64,000 bases of DNA from Armatimonadota bacterium (lineage in GTDB: Bacteria; Armatimonadota; Fimbriimonadia; Fimbriimonadales; Fimbriimonadaceae): positions 473,280 to 537,279 of the forward strand of contig JAFDWU010000001.1 in the NCBI GenBank assembly GCA_018268315.1, read 5' to 3'. Position 1 is the first letter of the stretch. Each line of letters starts with the position of its first letter. Below, piece by piece: positions 7,898 through 15,446 of the stretch. Position numbers and translations under genes: made by a program. Under the pieces are notes generated by a model that was not told the DNA's origin, did not search any database, and saw only the letters and a list, made by a program, of their open reading frames with translations.

Positions 7898-8914
7898 TCA
7901 AAGGATAAGCATTGAGTCTCCGAAACTCAGAAACCTGTAATCTTTTGTCAAAGCCTCCTTGTAGGCATTCATAACAGGTTCAACGCCAGCCATCGCGGCT
8001 AACATTATTAGCATAGTGGTCCTAGGCATGTGGAAATTGGTAAACATTCCGTCCACGATCTTAAACTCAAATCCCGGTTGAATGAACAGGGTCGAGACAC
8101 GTTCACCGGTGGCAAGATGCCGCTTCCCGATGGCAAAAGTCTCTAAAGTGCGCACGCTGGTTGTACCTACGGCGATAATTCTTCCTTTGCAATTTGCGAC
8201 CGCTTGGGCGGTATCGGCTCCCACCTGGCAAGTCTCTCCATGCATCACGTGATCACTCAGATTCGTGGCTTCAACCGGCTTGAAAGTATCGACCCCCACG
8301 TTCAGCGTCACGAAAGACATATTCACGCCTTTTGCCTTGATTGCCGCCATCAGCTCGGGTGTGAAATGCAAGCCCGCAGTCGGCGCGGCTGCGCTGCCCC
8401 CGTGCACCGAATAGGTGGTCTGATATCGCTCCGGGTCGGCAAGCTTTTCGTGGATGTAAGGCGGCAGGGGAACCCTTCCAACTCGCTCCAATAGATCGCT
8501 TACCTTGCTGGCGGCCGCGCTTAATCGAATCTTCCGCATCGCCTTGCCGGGTGGATCAAGCACTTCCCCGTTCAACCCCTCTTCAAATTCCAAGGACTCG
8601 CCCTGGCGGATTCGGCCTCCCGGACGCAGAAGGCACTCGAATTCGTCGGCGGCATACGGACGCAAGAGCAGAGCTTCCACCTGCGCGCCCGTCTTGCGGC
8701 GTCCAAACAGGCGCTTGGCGGTTACCCTCGTGTTGTTCGCCACCAGCAGATCACCGGGCTCAAGCAGATCGAGGCAGTCGCGAAAAGTAAGGTGCCGCAC
8801 CTGGCCGGTCTTCCGGTTCAAATACAGCAGCTTTGAGGCATCGCGCGGCTCCAGCGGCCGCTGCGCGATCCGCTCGGGAGGCAAGACGTAATCAAACGGC
8901 GCTAGCTCGTCCAA
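7898..8914 (-). CDS. queA: S-adenosylmethionine:tRNA ribosyltransferase-isomerase
   Basis: A protein of 338 residues, full length for QueA. It transfers the ribosyl part of SAM to 7-aminomethyl-7-deazaguanine in the anticodon of tRNAs, making epoxyqueuosine in queuosine synthesis. Family motifs are FDYVLPPERIAQRPLEPRDA at the N-terminus, PGDLLVANNTRVTAKRLFGR, PTAGLHFTPEL, and the C-terminal NFHMPRTTMLIML with FLSFGDSMLI. Its start overlaps the end of the upstream HAD phosphatase gene by 13 bases, so translation is probably coupled. No other queuosine gene is in the window. Confidence 0.97.
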   Translation of the reverse strand: MDELAPFDYVLPPERIAQRPLEPRDASKLLYLNRKTGQVRHLTFRDCLDLLEPGDLLVANNTRVTAKRLFGRRKTGAQVEALLLRPYAADEFECLLRPGGRIRQGESLEFEEGLNGEVLDPPGKAMRKIRLSAAASKVSDLLERVGRVPLPPYIHEKLADPERYQTTYSVHGGSAAAPTAGLHFTPELMAAIKAKGVNMSFVTLNVGVDTFKPVEATNLSDHVMHGETCQVGADTAQAVANCKGRIIAVGTTSVRTLETFAIGKRHLATGERVSTLFIQPGFEFKIVDGMFTNFHMPRTTMLIMLAAMAGVEPVMNAYKEALTKDYRFLSFGDSMLIL

Positions 8915-9609
8915 CCCAGCACCTTCGGGATATCGCTCAGGCTTGAAATATAGATGCCGGTCGACGACTGCGAGCGGTCGATCAGCAGCGCGCCAATCCC
9001 GAAGCCGCGCGCACCTTGGAAGTCATCAATAGGGCTGTCTCCAACGTGAACAATCTCGGATTTCTTTGCCCCAATCCGTTTCAGGGCAATCTCAAACAAG
9101 GCGGGATCAGGCTTTTCCGGTCCTTCCTCCAGAGAGGCGATCACGACATCGAAATACTCAGTGAGTCCAAGCCCGGCAACGATGCGATGCAACGAGTAAT
9201 CCCAATTAGAGAGGATGCCCATTCGCACCCCGAGCCGCTTCAGTTCCTGCAAGGTCGGGATTACGTCGGGAAAGACATCAAAGTATTCGCGTGTGTCGTA
9301 CAACCTCTGCCGCGCTTCTTCCATAAAGCGCCCCACATCCATCGGCCACCGGCAATGGCTCATCCAATCGGAGGTCAAGTCATCCCAAAAACTATCCCCA
9401 GCCTTAGGGTCGCGGGTCAGGTTTATCTCCCGGTAAAGGCTCCATCGAGACCGAAGCATTGACTGGTATACGTCCCCTTCTGCCTCCGAAGCCGGAAGCC
9501 CCACCGCTTGCGCGCACTCAACTGCAAATCGCGCGGGCGCCCACCGAACGTCAATCAACGTGTGAGCAGCATCAAACAGGATATAGGGCGGACGAACGGG
9601 CAAGTTCAA
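8902..9609 (-). CDS. HAD-superfamily hydrolase
   Basis: A protein of 235 residues with the haloacid dehalogenase core. Motif I is YILFDAAHTLIDV, in which the usual second aspartate of DxD is alanine, as in several dehalogenase/REG-2-like branches. Motif II is MGILSNWD, and motifs III/IV are KPDPALFEIALKRIG and VHVGDSPIDDFQGARGFG. A helical cap lies at residues 20-110. Likely a small-molecule phosphatase; substrate unknown. The start is TTG at 9609, just outside the divergent secreted-protein gene. It overlaps queA by 13 bases at its 3' end, so the pair is an operon. Confidence 0.88.
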   Translation of the reverse strand: MNLPVRPPYILFDAAHTLIDVRWAPARFAVECAQAVGLPASEAEGDVYQSMLRSRWSLYREINLTRDPKAGDSFWDDLTSDWMSHCRWPMDVGRFMEEARQRLYDTREYFDVFPDVIPTLQELKRLGVRMGILSNWDYSLHRIVAGLGLTEYFDVVIASLEEGPEKPDPALFEIALKRIGAKKSEIVHVGDSPIDDFQGARGFGIGALLIDRSQSSTGIYISSLSDIPKVLGWTS

Positions 9610-9687
9610 GCTGCCACCATTATGGTTCGGATGCTTTCTGGGCCTTTCGACACACTATTCAAAACGCCTAAAGCGTACACTCCGTAT

Positions 9688-10410
9688 ATGCGACTTTTGA
9701 CCGCTGTGCTTTTGGCATGCGCCGTTTTTGCGCACGCATTCAGCCAGCACAATGCGGACGCCCCGAAAGCCGAGACCCCCTACACAATTTCCCACAAGCC
9801 CATCGTTGGCGACATGAAGAAATACAAGATTCGCGGCGAACTGACGATCGCAAATCTGAATCTGCTCATCACGGCGACAATCGTCCGCAAAGTCATCGAG
9901 GTGAAAGACAACGGCGAGAATGTAGTCGAAGAATCGCAAGAGGACACCGTCATCAAAATCGGTGATCAGGAGGTGCCGCCCCAACATGAGGCTTCCCTCG
10001 TAGTTCATTACGGAAAATTTGGAGAGGTTCTAGACCTTAAGAAAGAAGGCGCCGTACTGCCCGCAGAAGCTCGCCTCGAAGTTATTTCAAACATCTACTT
10101 TCCAAAGAAAGCGGTGATCGTGGGCGAAAGCTGGAGCGTCGACATCCCTGCGAACGAAAAGATGCAGACGGTGGCCCTAAGGGCAACTTTCAAACTTTCC
10201 GGCGTTGAAACCGTCTCTGGGCATCAAGTCTTCAAGATCGACTACGAATCTCACGAAACCGAAGGGCAGCAGCCCGCGAAGGTTGAAGGAACCTGTTGGC
10301 TAGATACCCAAACTGGGTGTACGGTTCAAGATGAAGCCACGTGGACGGACATGCCCTCAGCAGGAGCGAATACCATGAGTGGCAAAGTCGCCCTTCACCT
10401 TCAAGAATAG
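9688..10410 (+). CDS. Secreted protein of the tandem paralogue family, copy 1
   Basis: A protein of 240 residues. The ATG at 9688 gives a signal peptide (LLTAVLLACAVFAHAFS) and is preferred over longer upstream frames. The mature part is beta-rich. It shares a pattern with the next two genes: a KYKIRGELTIANLN-type first strand, VIEVKDNGENVVEESQ, and a C-terminal ACTIVE-like strand set with TCWLDTQTGCTVQDEATWT. It is clearly more divergent than copies 2 and 3. No enzyme motif is visible. The resemblance to DUF6263-type secreted proteins is only by general style. First gene of a plus-strand run of three, divergent from the HAD gene. Confidence 0.8.
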   Translation: MRLLTAVLLACAVFAHAFSQHNADAPKAETPYTISHKPIVGDMKKYKIRGELTIANLNLLITATIVRKVIEVKDNGENVVEESQEDTVIKIGDQEVPPQHEASLVVHYGKFGEVLDLKKEGAVLPAEARLEVISNIYFPKKAVIVGESWSVDIPANEKMQTVALRATFKLSGVETVSGHQVFKIDYESHETEGQQPAKVEGTCWLDTQTGCTVQDEATWTDMPSAGANTMSGKVALHLQE

Positions 10411-10451
10411 ATTTCCCGTATAGATCGAAATTTCAATTAATAAGGAAGCAC

Positions 10452-11144
10452 ATGAACAGAAGAACTCTCGTAGCACTCGTACTTAGTCTTGCCATTGTGG
10501 GCGTCGCGAACGCCGACTACACCTTCAAGCCGAATATCAAGGTGAAGGATGATTTTCACTATAAGCTGAAAGGAACCTTGCAGATTGCCGGCCAGGAAGC
10601 CACGCTTGATGGGACTCTCGATCGCAAGATCGTAGAGGTTAAAGAGAACGGCGATTACACGGTTGAGGAAACCCAATCCAACACCAAGGTTCAATTCGGC
10701 GGCCAGGAAATGAACCTGCCGGACAACACGAGCACAACCAGCTACACCGCAGCCGGCGATATCGTTGAAATCAAGTCGGACAAGGTTGATCCGCTTGAGT
10801 ATCGTTTCGCTAACATGAGCCTCTTCCACCTTCCGGATGCGGCCGTTGCCGAAGGCGGAACCTGGACCTACGAAGCAAAGTCCAACGACAAGACCGGCGC
10901 GGTTGGGTTCAAGGCGACTTACAAGGTCGTTGGCGAAGAGAAGATCGGGAATCGAACAACCGTCAAGATTTCCATGAGCATTAAGGAAAGCGAAGGCTCC
11001 GAGCCGGCTTCCAGCGAATGCCTCCTTTGGCTCGACACAACCGACATGATGCCGGTGAAGACCGAAAACAATTTGACCAACGCCCCAATTCCTGGCGCAC
11101 CGGGACCTGTATCCGGAAAGATAGGAACCACGCGGGAAGGCTAA
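10452..11144 (+). CDS. Secreted protein of the tandem paralogue family, copy 2
   Basis: A protein of 230 residues. A strong ribosome site (TAAGGAAG at 10441) precedes the ATG at 10452. The signal peptide is RRTLVALVLSLAIVGVANA. The mature protein (YTFKPNIKVKDDFHYKLKG, then FGGQEMNLPD, then GTWTYEAKSNDKTGAVGFKA) is closely similar to copy 3 along its whole length. It is probably a periplasmic or surface beta protein of unknown role. No cysteines or catalytic motif stand out. An 8-bp perfect stem follows the stop codon. Confidence 0.85.
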   Translation: MNRRTLVALVLSLAIVGVANADYTFKPNIKVKDDFHYKLKGTLQIAGQEATLDGTLDRKIVEVKENGDYTVEETQSNTKVQFGGQEMNLPDNTSTTSYTAAGDIVEIKSDKVDPLEYRFANMSLFHLPDAAVAEGGTWTYEAKSNDKTGAVGFKATYKVVGEEKIGNRTTVKISMSIKESEGSEPASSECLLWLDTTDMMPVKTENNLTNAPIPGAPGPVSGKIGTTREG

Positions 11145-11146
11145 CT

Positions 11147-11165
11147 ATCTTGGTCATACCAAGAT
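11147..11165 (+). terminator. Short perfect hairpin after paralogue copy 2
   Basis: ATCTTGGT, a 3-base loop and ACCAAGAT form an 8-bp perfect stem 2 bases after the copy 2 stop codon. No run of T follows, so it may be an RNA processing or stability element, or an operator for copy 3, rather than a true terminator. Confidence 0.4.
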
Positions 11166-11210
11166 GGCTCAGTCTGGTATAGGTTAAACAACAATTAGCA
11201 GATAAGCAAC

Positions 11211-11903
11211 ATGAATACTAAAACCCTTTTAGCCCTCGTCCTAACTGCTGCCCTTGTGGGGACAGCAAACGCCGATTACACCTTTAAGCGAAGCTTCAAA
11301 GTAAAGGACACTTTCAAGTTTCAGCTAAAGGGAGACCTCCAGGTAGCTGGCCAAAGCACCACGTTCACTGCGGACGTGGAGCAGAAGATCGTTGAAGTGA
11401 AAGACAACGGCGATTACACCGAGGAATCCACCCAAACCAACTTCAAACTGAACTTTGGTGGCCAGGAAATGCCGGTGCCGGACAGCACTTCGACCACCAG
11501 TTTCACCGCGTCGGGCGACATCATCGAGATCAAGGCCGACAAGGTCGATCCGAGTTCCTACCGCCTTGCGAACCTTGATTCGTTCCACCTGCCGGAGAAA
11601 CCGGTTGCCGATGGCGCGACCTGGACTTACGAAGCCAAATCCAACGATAAGACAGGCGCGGTAGCCTACAAGGCTACGTACAAGGTCTCCGGTGAGGAGA
11701 AAATTGGAACCCATCAGACGGTAAAGATCATCGTGAGCATTAAGGAAAGCGAGGGTACGGACCCTGCTGCCAGCGAAGGCACAATCTGGATTGATACCAC
11801 TGATCAGATGCCGGTGAAGGCGGAAGCCAACTGGACCAATGCCCCGATCCCCGGCGCTCCCGGCCCGATCAACGGCAAGGTCACTCAGACTCGACAAGAC
11901 TAA
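11211..11903 (+). CDS. Secreted protein of the tandem paralogue family, copy 3
   Basis: A protein of 230 residues, the same length as copy 2, with roughly two-thirds identity by eye. The signal peptide is KTLLALVLTAALVGTANA. Shared blocks are YTFKRSFKVKDTFKFQLKG, IVEVKDNGDYTEESTQTNF, FGGQEMPVPDSTSTTSF, DIIEIKADKVDPSSYRLANL and NAPIPGAPGP near the C-terminus. The tandem arrangement and similarity indicate a recent duplication. Function is unknown. The gene ends at a strong 13-bp hairpin shared with the convergent dsbD-like gene. Confidence 0.85.
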   Translation: MNTKTLLALVLTAALVGTANADYTFKRSFKVKDTFKFQLKGDLQVAGQSTTFTADVEQKIVEVKDNGDYTEESTQTNFKLNFGGQEMPVPDSTSTTSFTASGDIIEIKADKVDPSSYRLANLDSFHLPEKPVADGATWTYEAKSNDKTGAVAYKATYKVSGEEKIGTHQTVKIIVSIKESEGTDPAASEGTIWIDTTDQMPVKAEANWTNAPIPGAPGPINGKVTQTRQD

Positions 11904-11919
11904 TAAGGTCTTCAATAAC

Positions 11920-11955
11920 AATCGCCCCGCCATTCACATGAGTGGCGGGGCGATT
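11920..11955. terminator. Bidirectional hairpin terminator between convergent genes
   Basis: A 13-bp perfect inverted repeat (AATCGCCCCGCCA at 11920-11932 and its complement at 11943-11955) has a 10-base loop. It lies between the ends of two convergent genes. The GC-rich stem flanked by T/A-rich bases fits an intrinsic terminator serving both strands. Confidence 0.75.
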
Positions 11956-11976
11956 CCATTTACGGCCCTTGCTGGA

Positions 11977-13347
11977 TTAACTCGTCGGCGACTTGGCCTT
12001 CTTTAGGAAGTTTATGAATTCGCTGGACTGGCGGGTCGCGCCCTCGAACTTATCGATCACCTTGCCTTCGGGGGAAAGCAGAACGTAGGTTGGCAGCGCC
12101 TGATTCTTCGCCAACGTGCCCTGCAGCTTTTGGTTGGCTTGATCGTCGGGGTTCGGTCGGTCCGTCCAGAGCTGGACCTTTACAAAGCCTTTGAACTCGT
12201 CGGTCACGTCCTGACGGGAAAACATGTTCTTCTCCATCCAGCGACAGTTCACGCAGTTAACGCCCGTAAAATCGATGAACACCGGCCGGTGCGATTCCTT
12301 CGCCTTTGCAAGCGCATCCTGATAATTCATAGCCAGGATGGGGCCATCGTTGCCGATGGTCTTGACCACCTTTTCGCGACCCGGGTACGGATCAGGAGGC
12401 ATGTAAGCGTTCAGCTCTCCGAGATCGCCTTTGAAACCCATCGCAAGATAGCCAGTCAGCGCCATCGTTAGGACTGCAAAGCTTCGCCGCACCCAGCCAA
12501 TGGTCATCACCGACTTCGGCAAGCCAATAAGGTACAGCGCCATCGCGCCAAAGATGATTACCCAGGACGCCAAGAACACTGGTCGGGTTATCAGCCCCGC
12601 ATTAAAGCCGAGGTCCGCGTTGGAAAAGAACTTCATCGCCGCGGCAAGCTCAATAAATGCAAGCACCGGTTTAACCGCCGAGAGCCAGTTGCCCGACTTC
12701 GGCATGTTCGACATGGTTTGCGGAAACAGAGCCAGCAGGTAGAACGGAAGGGCGAATGCTAACCCGTACGCCGCCATCCCCACCGCGGGATAAAAGAAGG
12801 CTCCTTTTGCCGCCGCGGCAAGCAAGGACGCGGCTATTGGCGCAGTGCACGTGAAGCTTGTCAGGGCGAATGTCGCCCCCATGAAGAACGGACCCACGAG
12901 CCCACTCTTGCGCGAAGAGCGAGACATGTTGTTCACCAGGCCGCTCGGCAACGCAATCTCGAACAGACCAAAGAGATTCAGCGCTAAAACCACGAAGATC
13001 AAGCCGATGACTAGGTTCACCCATGGGTTAGCGGCAAAGTTTGAGATTCCGGTCGCGCCGAACAGAACCGAAGCGGCAATCCCAAATATTGCGAAGTTGC
13101 TGATTATCCCAAGCGCATAAGCCAATGCCTTCGGCCACGTGGGGCTCTGCTGCTTGCTGAAATAGCTGACGGTAACGGGAATCATCGGAAACACGCACGG
13201 TGTGAGCAGGCTAACGAGCCCGCCGACGAAAGCGGTGTAGAGGTACGGCAACAGCCCGCTCTCACTCTTGGCGGTTGGCGCGCTTGCAAGAGCGCTGGCC
13301 GAGCAGGCCATCAATATCCCGGTCAAGAGCCGGCGATCTCGAAACAT
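11977..13347 (-). CDS. dsbD: DsbD-type thiol:disulfide interchange protein (membrane and thioredoxin domains)
   Basis: A protein of 456 residues. After a signal-like N-terminus come about eight membrane helices of the DsbD beta/CcdA type, with paired cysteines in LTPCVFPMIPV and SFTCTAPIAAS. The C-terminal thioredoxin-like domain has VNCVNCRWME, the CxxC that passes electrons onward. DsbD carries reducing power from cytoplasmic thioredoxin to the periplasm. The N-terminal alpha domain usually fused to DsbD is missing here but is encoded by the gene 3 bases upstream, so the system is split. The two genes form an operon. Confidence 0.92.
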   Translation of the reverse strand: MFRDRRLLTGILMACSASALASAPTAKSESGLLPYLYTAFVGGLVSLLTPCVFPMIPVTVSYFSKQQSPTWPKALAYALGIISNFAIFGIAASVLFGATGISNFAANPWVNLVIGLIFVVLALNLFGLFEIALPSGLVNNMSRSSRKSGLVGPFFMGATFALTSFTCTAPIAASLLAAAAKGAFFYPAVGMAAYGLAFALPFYLLALFPQTMSNMPKSGNWLSAVKPVLAFIELAAAMKFFSNADLGFNAGLITRPVFLASWVIIFGAMALYLIGLPKSVMTIGWVRRSFAVLTMALTGYLAMGFKGDLGELNAYMPPDPYPGREKVVKTIGNDGPILAMNYQDALAKAKESHRPVFIDFTGVNCVNCRWMEKNMFSRQDVTDEFKGFVKVQLWTDRPNPDDQANQKLQGTLAKNQALPTYVLLSPEGKVIDKFEGATRQSSEFINFLKKAKSPTS

Positions 13348-13350
13348 AGC

Positions 13351-13788
13351 TTAATGAACGTCAACAGCGACAGACAGCGTGTCAGTCTTTGGCGGCAAGC
13401 AAGTGCGGTCATTGCATGCCTGAGTGGTGACCTTCAACTTCAGCGTCTGCTTTCCTTTCGACGTCTTGGGAAGCGTGACCGTAACCGGGATCGTCACCTC
13501 GTTCACGTAAACGTTCACCGGGCCGTCTAGGGAGTTAAATTTGGAGGTTGCTGGGTAATTCACCTTCGAGGCAACACCTTTACCACCGGCCACTTCTATT
13601 GCGGTTGGAATACCCGCCTTCTCCGTATGACCGTAGATGTGGTAGCCCGACGGAATCTTAATCATCACCTTCACGGTGAAGGGCTTGCCAACTTTGGCGC
13701 TTGAAGGGCCGGTTGCTTTTGTCGCAACTGATTGACCAAGTGAGAGCGCTGCACACGCCAGAACCATGCTCGTCAAGAAGATTTTCAT
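13351..13788 (-). CDS. Stand-alone DsbD N-terminal (alpha) domain protein
   Basis: A protein of 145 residues. The ATG at 13788 gives the signal peptide KIFLTSMVLACAALSLGQS. The mature immunoglobulin-like domain has FTVKVMIKIPSGYHIYG and ends with QACNDRTCLPPKTDTLSVAV. The cysteine pair in CNDRTCLPP matches the active site of DsbD alpha (consensus C..x..C.PP). It should shuttle electrons from the membrane protein encoded 3 bases downstream to periplasmic partners. In most bacteria this domain is fused to DsbD; separation into two coupled genes is the notable point. Confidence 0.85.
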   Translation of the reverse strand: MKIFLTSMVLACAALSLGQSVATKATGPSSAKVGKPFTVKVMIKIPSGYHIYGHTEKAGIPTAIEVAGGKGVASKVNYPATSKFNSLDGPVNVYVNEVTIPVTVTLPKTSKGKQTLKLKVTTQACNDRTCLPPKTDTLSVAVDVH

Positions 13789-13879
13789 AAGTTGCCTTGC
13801 TTCTTTAGTATAACCTTGCCACAAGCTGTAAGTTCCCGAAAGCCCCACGCGTTGCCGCTTGGGTCTAAAATGAAATTCA

Positions 13880-14245
13880 ATGAAGATCGTCTGGATCGCG
13901 GTGGCTGGTGTGCTGGGCACCCTTAGCCGCTACGGCCTTGGGTTGCTTCTCAATAAGCCCGATTTCCCGCTTGGAACCCTTGTCATCAACGTCCTAGGCT
14001 GCCTGCTGATTGGCGTTGTTTTCAGCTTGTTTTCGAACCGGATCATCTCCGACGACCTACGCGCGATCCTGGCTACGGGGTTCCTTGGCGCGTTTACAAC
14101 CTACTCCGCCTTCATCATGGAGTCTTTCGCCCTCACCACCACCAAGGATTGGGCGAGATTGGGGGCTTATTTCTTCGGCAACCTTGTCTTCGGTTTTCTC
14201 GCCTTCCTCATCGGAAAGACCGTCGGAGCCCGCTATGCCATCTGA
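13880..14245 (+). CDS. crcB: Fluoride-specific ion channel CrcB/Fluc
   Basis: A protein of 121 residues with four membrane helices. CrcB/Fluc exports fluoride as an antiparallel dimer. Signature parts are GVLGTLSRYGLG, GTLVINVLGCLLIGV and GFLGAFTTYSAF, which contain the pore asparagine and the phenylalanine/threonine box. No fluoride riboswitch is recognisable in the 90 bases upstream. Its last 11 bases overlap the start of the GNAT-creatininase fusion gene (ATGCCATCTGA), which indicates coupled translation. A single copy means a homodimer unless another lies elsewhere. Confidence 0.95.
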   Translation: MKIVWIAVAGVLGTLSRYGLGLLLNKPDFPLGTLVINVLGCLLIGVVFSLFSNRIISDDLRAILATGFLGAFTTYSAFIMESFALTTTKDWARLGAYFFGNLVFGFLAFLIGKTVGARYAI

Positions 14246-15446
14246 AAACCTGTTCGCGCAAGTGCAGCACGGCTCTAGTCTTTATGAGCGCTGCATCGAC
14301 CTTCGGCGGCGAGTCTTGCTGGTACCGCTTGGGCTTGATTTCACCGACGAGCAAATCCAGCAGGAGTCGGCTGATCTTCACTTTGCGTTGGTGCGGGATC
14401 AAATCCCAGTTGCCGCCTGTGTGGCAACGAAGATCAACGATTTCACGGCTCAGATCCGCCAAGTGGCAGTGGAACCGGCCGAGCACGGCAAGGGACTGGG
14501 AGCCCAGTTAATGCGCCAAACCGCAGCGTTCCTCTACGCCGAGGGATACCGGGAGGCCATCGTCCATGCCCGCGCCAATGTCGTGCCCTTCTATCTCAAG
14601 CTTGGCTATTACCCTTACGATTCTGAATTCATCGAGGTGGGGATTCCCCACCGCAAGATGCGGCTGCAACTCCCCGGCCACCCGGGACGGCCCGACCCGA
14701 CTTACTACGCAGAGTCCTTCCCCGCCGACTTCGGCTCATCGCTAGCAGTCCTTCCGGTTGGCGCGCTCGAGTGGCACGGCTCCCACCTTCCCATGGGAAC
14801 GGACAACTTCCTGGTGGAGTCATTCGCCTACGAACTGGCCCGCCGCCTAAACGGCAAGCTTCTGCCTACCCTCTGGACCCCAATTACGCCGCTCCCCCAC
14901 CAACTCGGCATTGGAATTCGCACAGATAGCTTCCGCATGCTGGTTGAGGACGTCCTCGCGGCGCTAGTCAAGAATGGGTTCAGCCGCATTGCCCTCATAA
15001 CGGGCCACTACGCTCAGGGACACCTCTGGGAGCTGTACGATATTGCGGACGCCGCCATGGCCGCCAACAGTGACCTTCTGGCGGTGGCTGGCAGCCCACT
15101 CGAGCCTCTAGCCATGCCCGACCTGCTTGATCATGCGGGATCGTGGGAAACCGCTCAACTTATGTTCGGCAAAGGCCCAGGCTTTGTTCGCAACGGAACG
15201 TTGCCGCCAGTGCTTGAGCCAAAGCGAGATGCCGTACTCGGAGATGATCCGCGTCACGCGGACATCGTAAAGACGGCGGAGTACCTGGAGCTTGCCCAGG
15301 CCCGTTGGGCGGAGTTGCTTAGCGGCAATCAGGAAGCGGCAAGGGCATTTCACGCGGGAGAGCGGGCGGAGCTGCAAGGCTACCGAGACCGCTTCTACAA
15401 AGAGTCATGGCAGCAGGCCATTGAGTCTTGGTGGGCAACGAAGTAG
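14235..15446 (+). CDS. Fusion of GNAT acetyltransferase and creatininase-family amidohydrolase
   Basis: A protein of 403 residues. Residues 1-145 are a GNAT N-acetyltransferase: QIRQVAVEPAEHGKGLGAQL is motif A with its acetyl-CoA loop, then FYLKLGYYPYD. Residues 165-400 are a creatininase-fold metalloenzyme. GALEWHGSHLPMGTDNFLVE carries the E, H and D metal ligands, ITGHYAQGH is the second metal site, and HAGSWETAQLMF is the third family motif. The creatininase family opens cyclic or linear amides (creatinine, mycofactocin precursor, formamidopyrimidine). The fused pair suggests acetylation and hydrolysis on one pathway; the substrate is unknown. Start overlaps crcB by 11 bases. Confidence 0.85.
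   Translation: MPSENLFAQVQHGSSLYERCIDLRRRVLLVPLGLDFTDEQIQQESADLHFALVRDQIPVAACVATKINDFTAQIRQVAVEPAEHGKGLGAQLMRQTAAFLYAEGYREAIVHARANVVPFYLKLGYYPYDSEFIEVGIPHRKMRLQLPGHPGRPDPTYYAESFPADFGSSLAVLPVGALEWHGSHLPMGTDNFLVESFAYELARRLNGKLLPTLWTPITPLPHQLGIGIRTDSFRMLVEDVLAALVKNGFSRIALITGHYAQGHLWELYDIADAAMAANSDLLAVAGSPLEPLAMPDLLDHAGSWETAQLMFGKGPGFVRNGTLPPVLEPKRDAVLGDDPRHADIVKTAEYLELAQARWAELLSGNQEAARAFHAGERAELQGYRDRFYKESWQQAIESWWATK

Noticed and set aside
13789-13879. Fluoride riboswitch before crcB
   Set aside because: No crcB-motif core (GGCGAUGG-type start and pseudoknot partners) can be found in the 90 bases.
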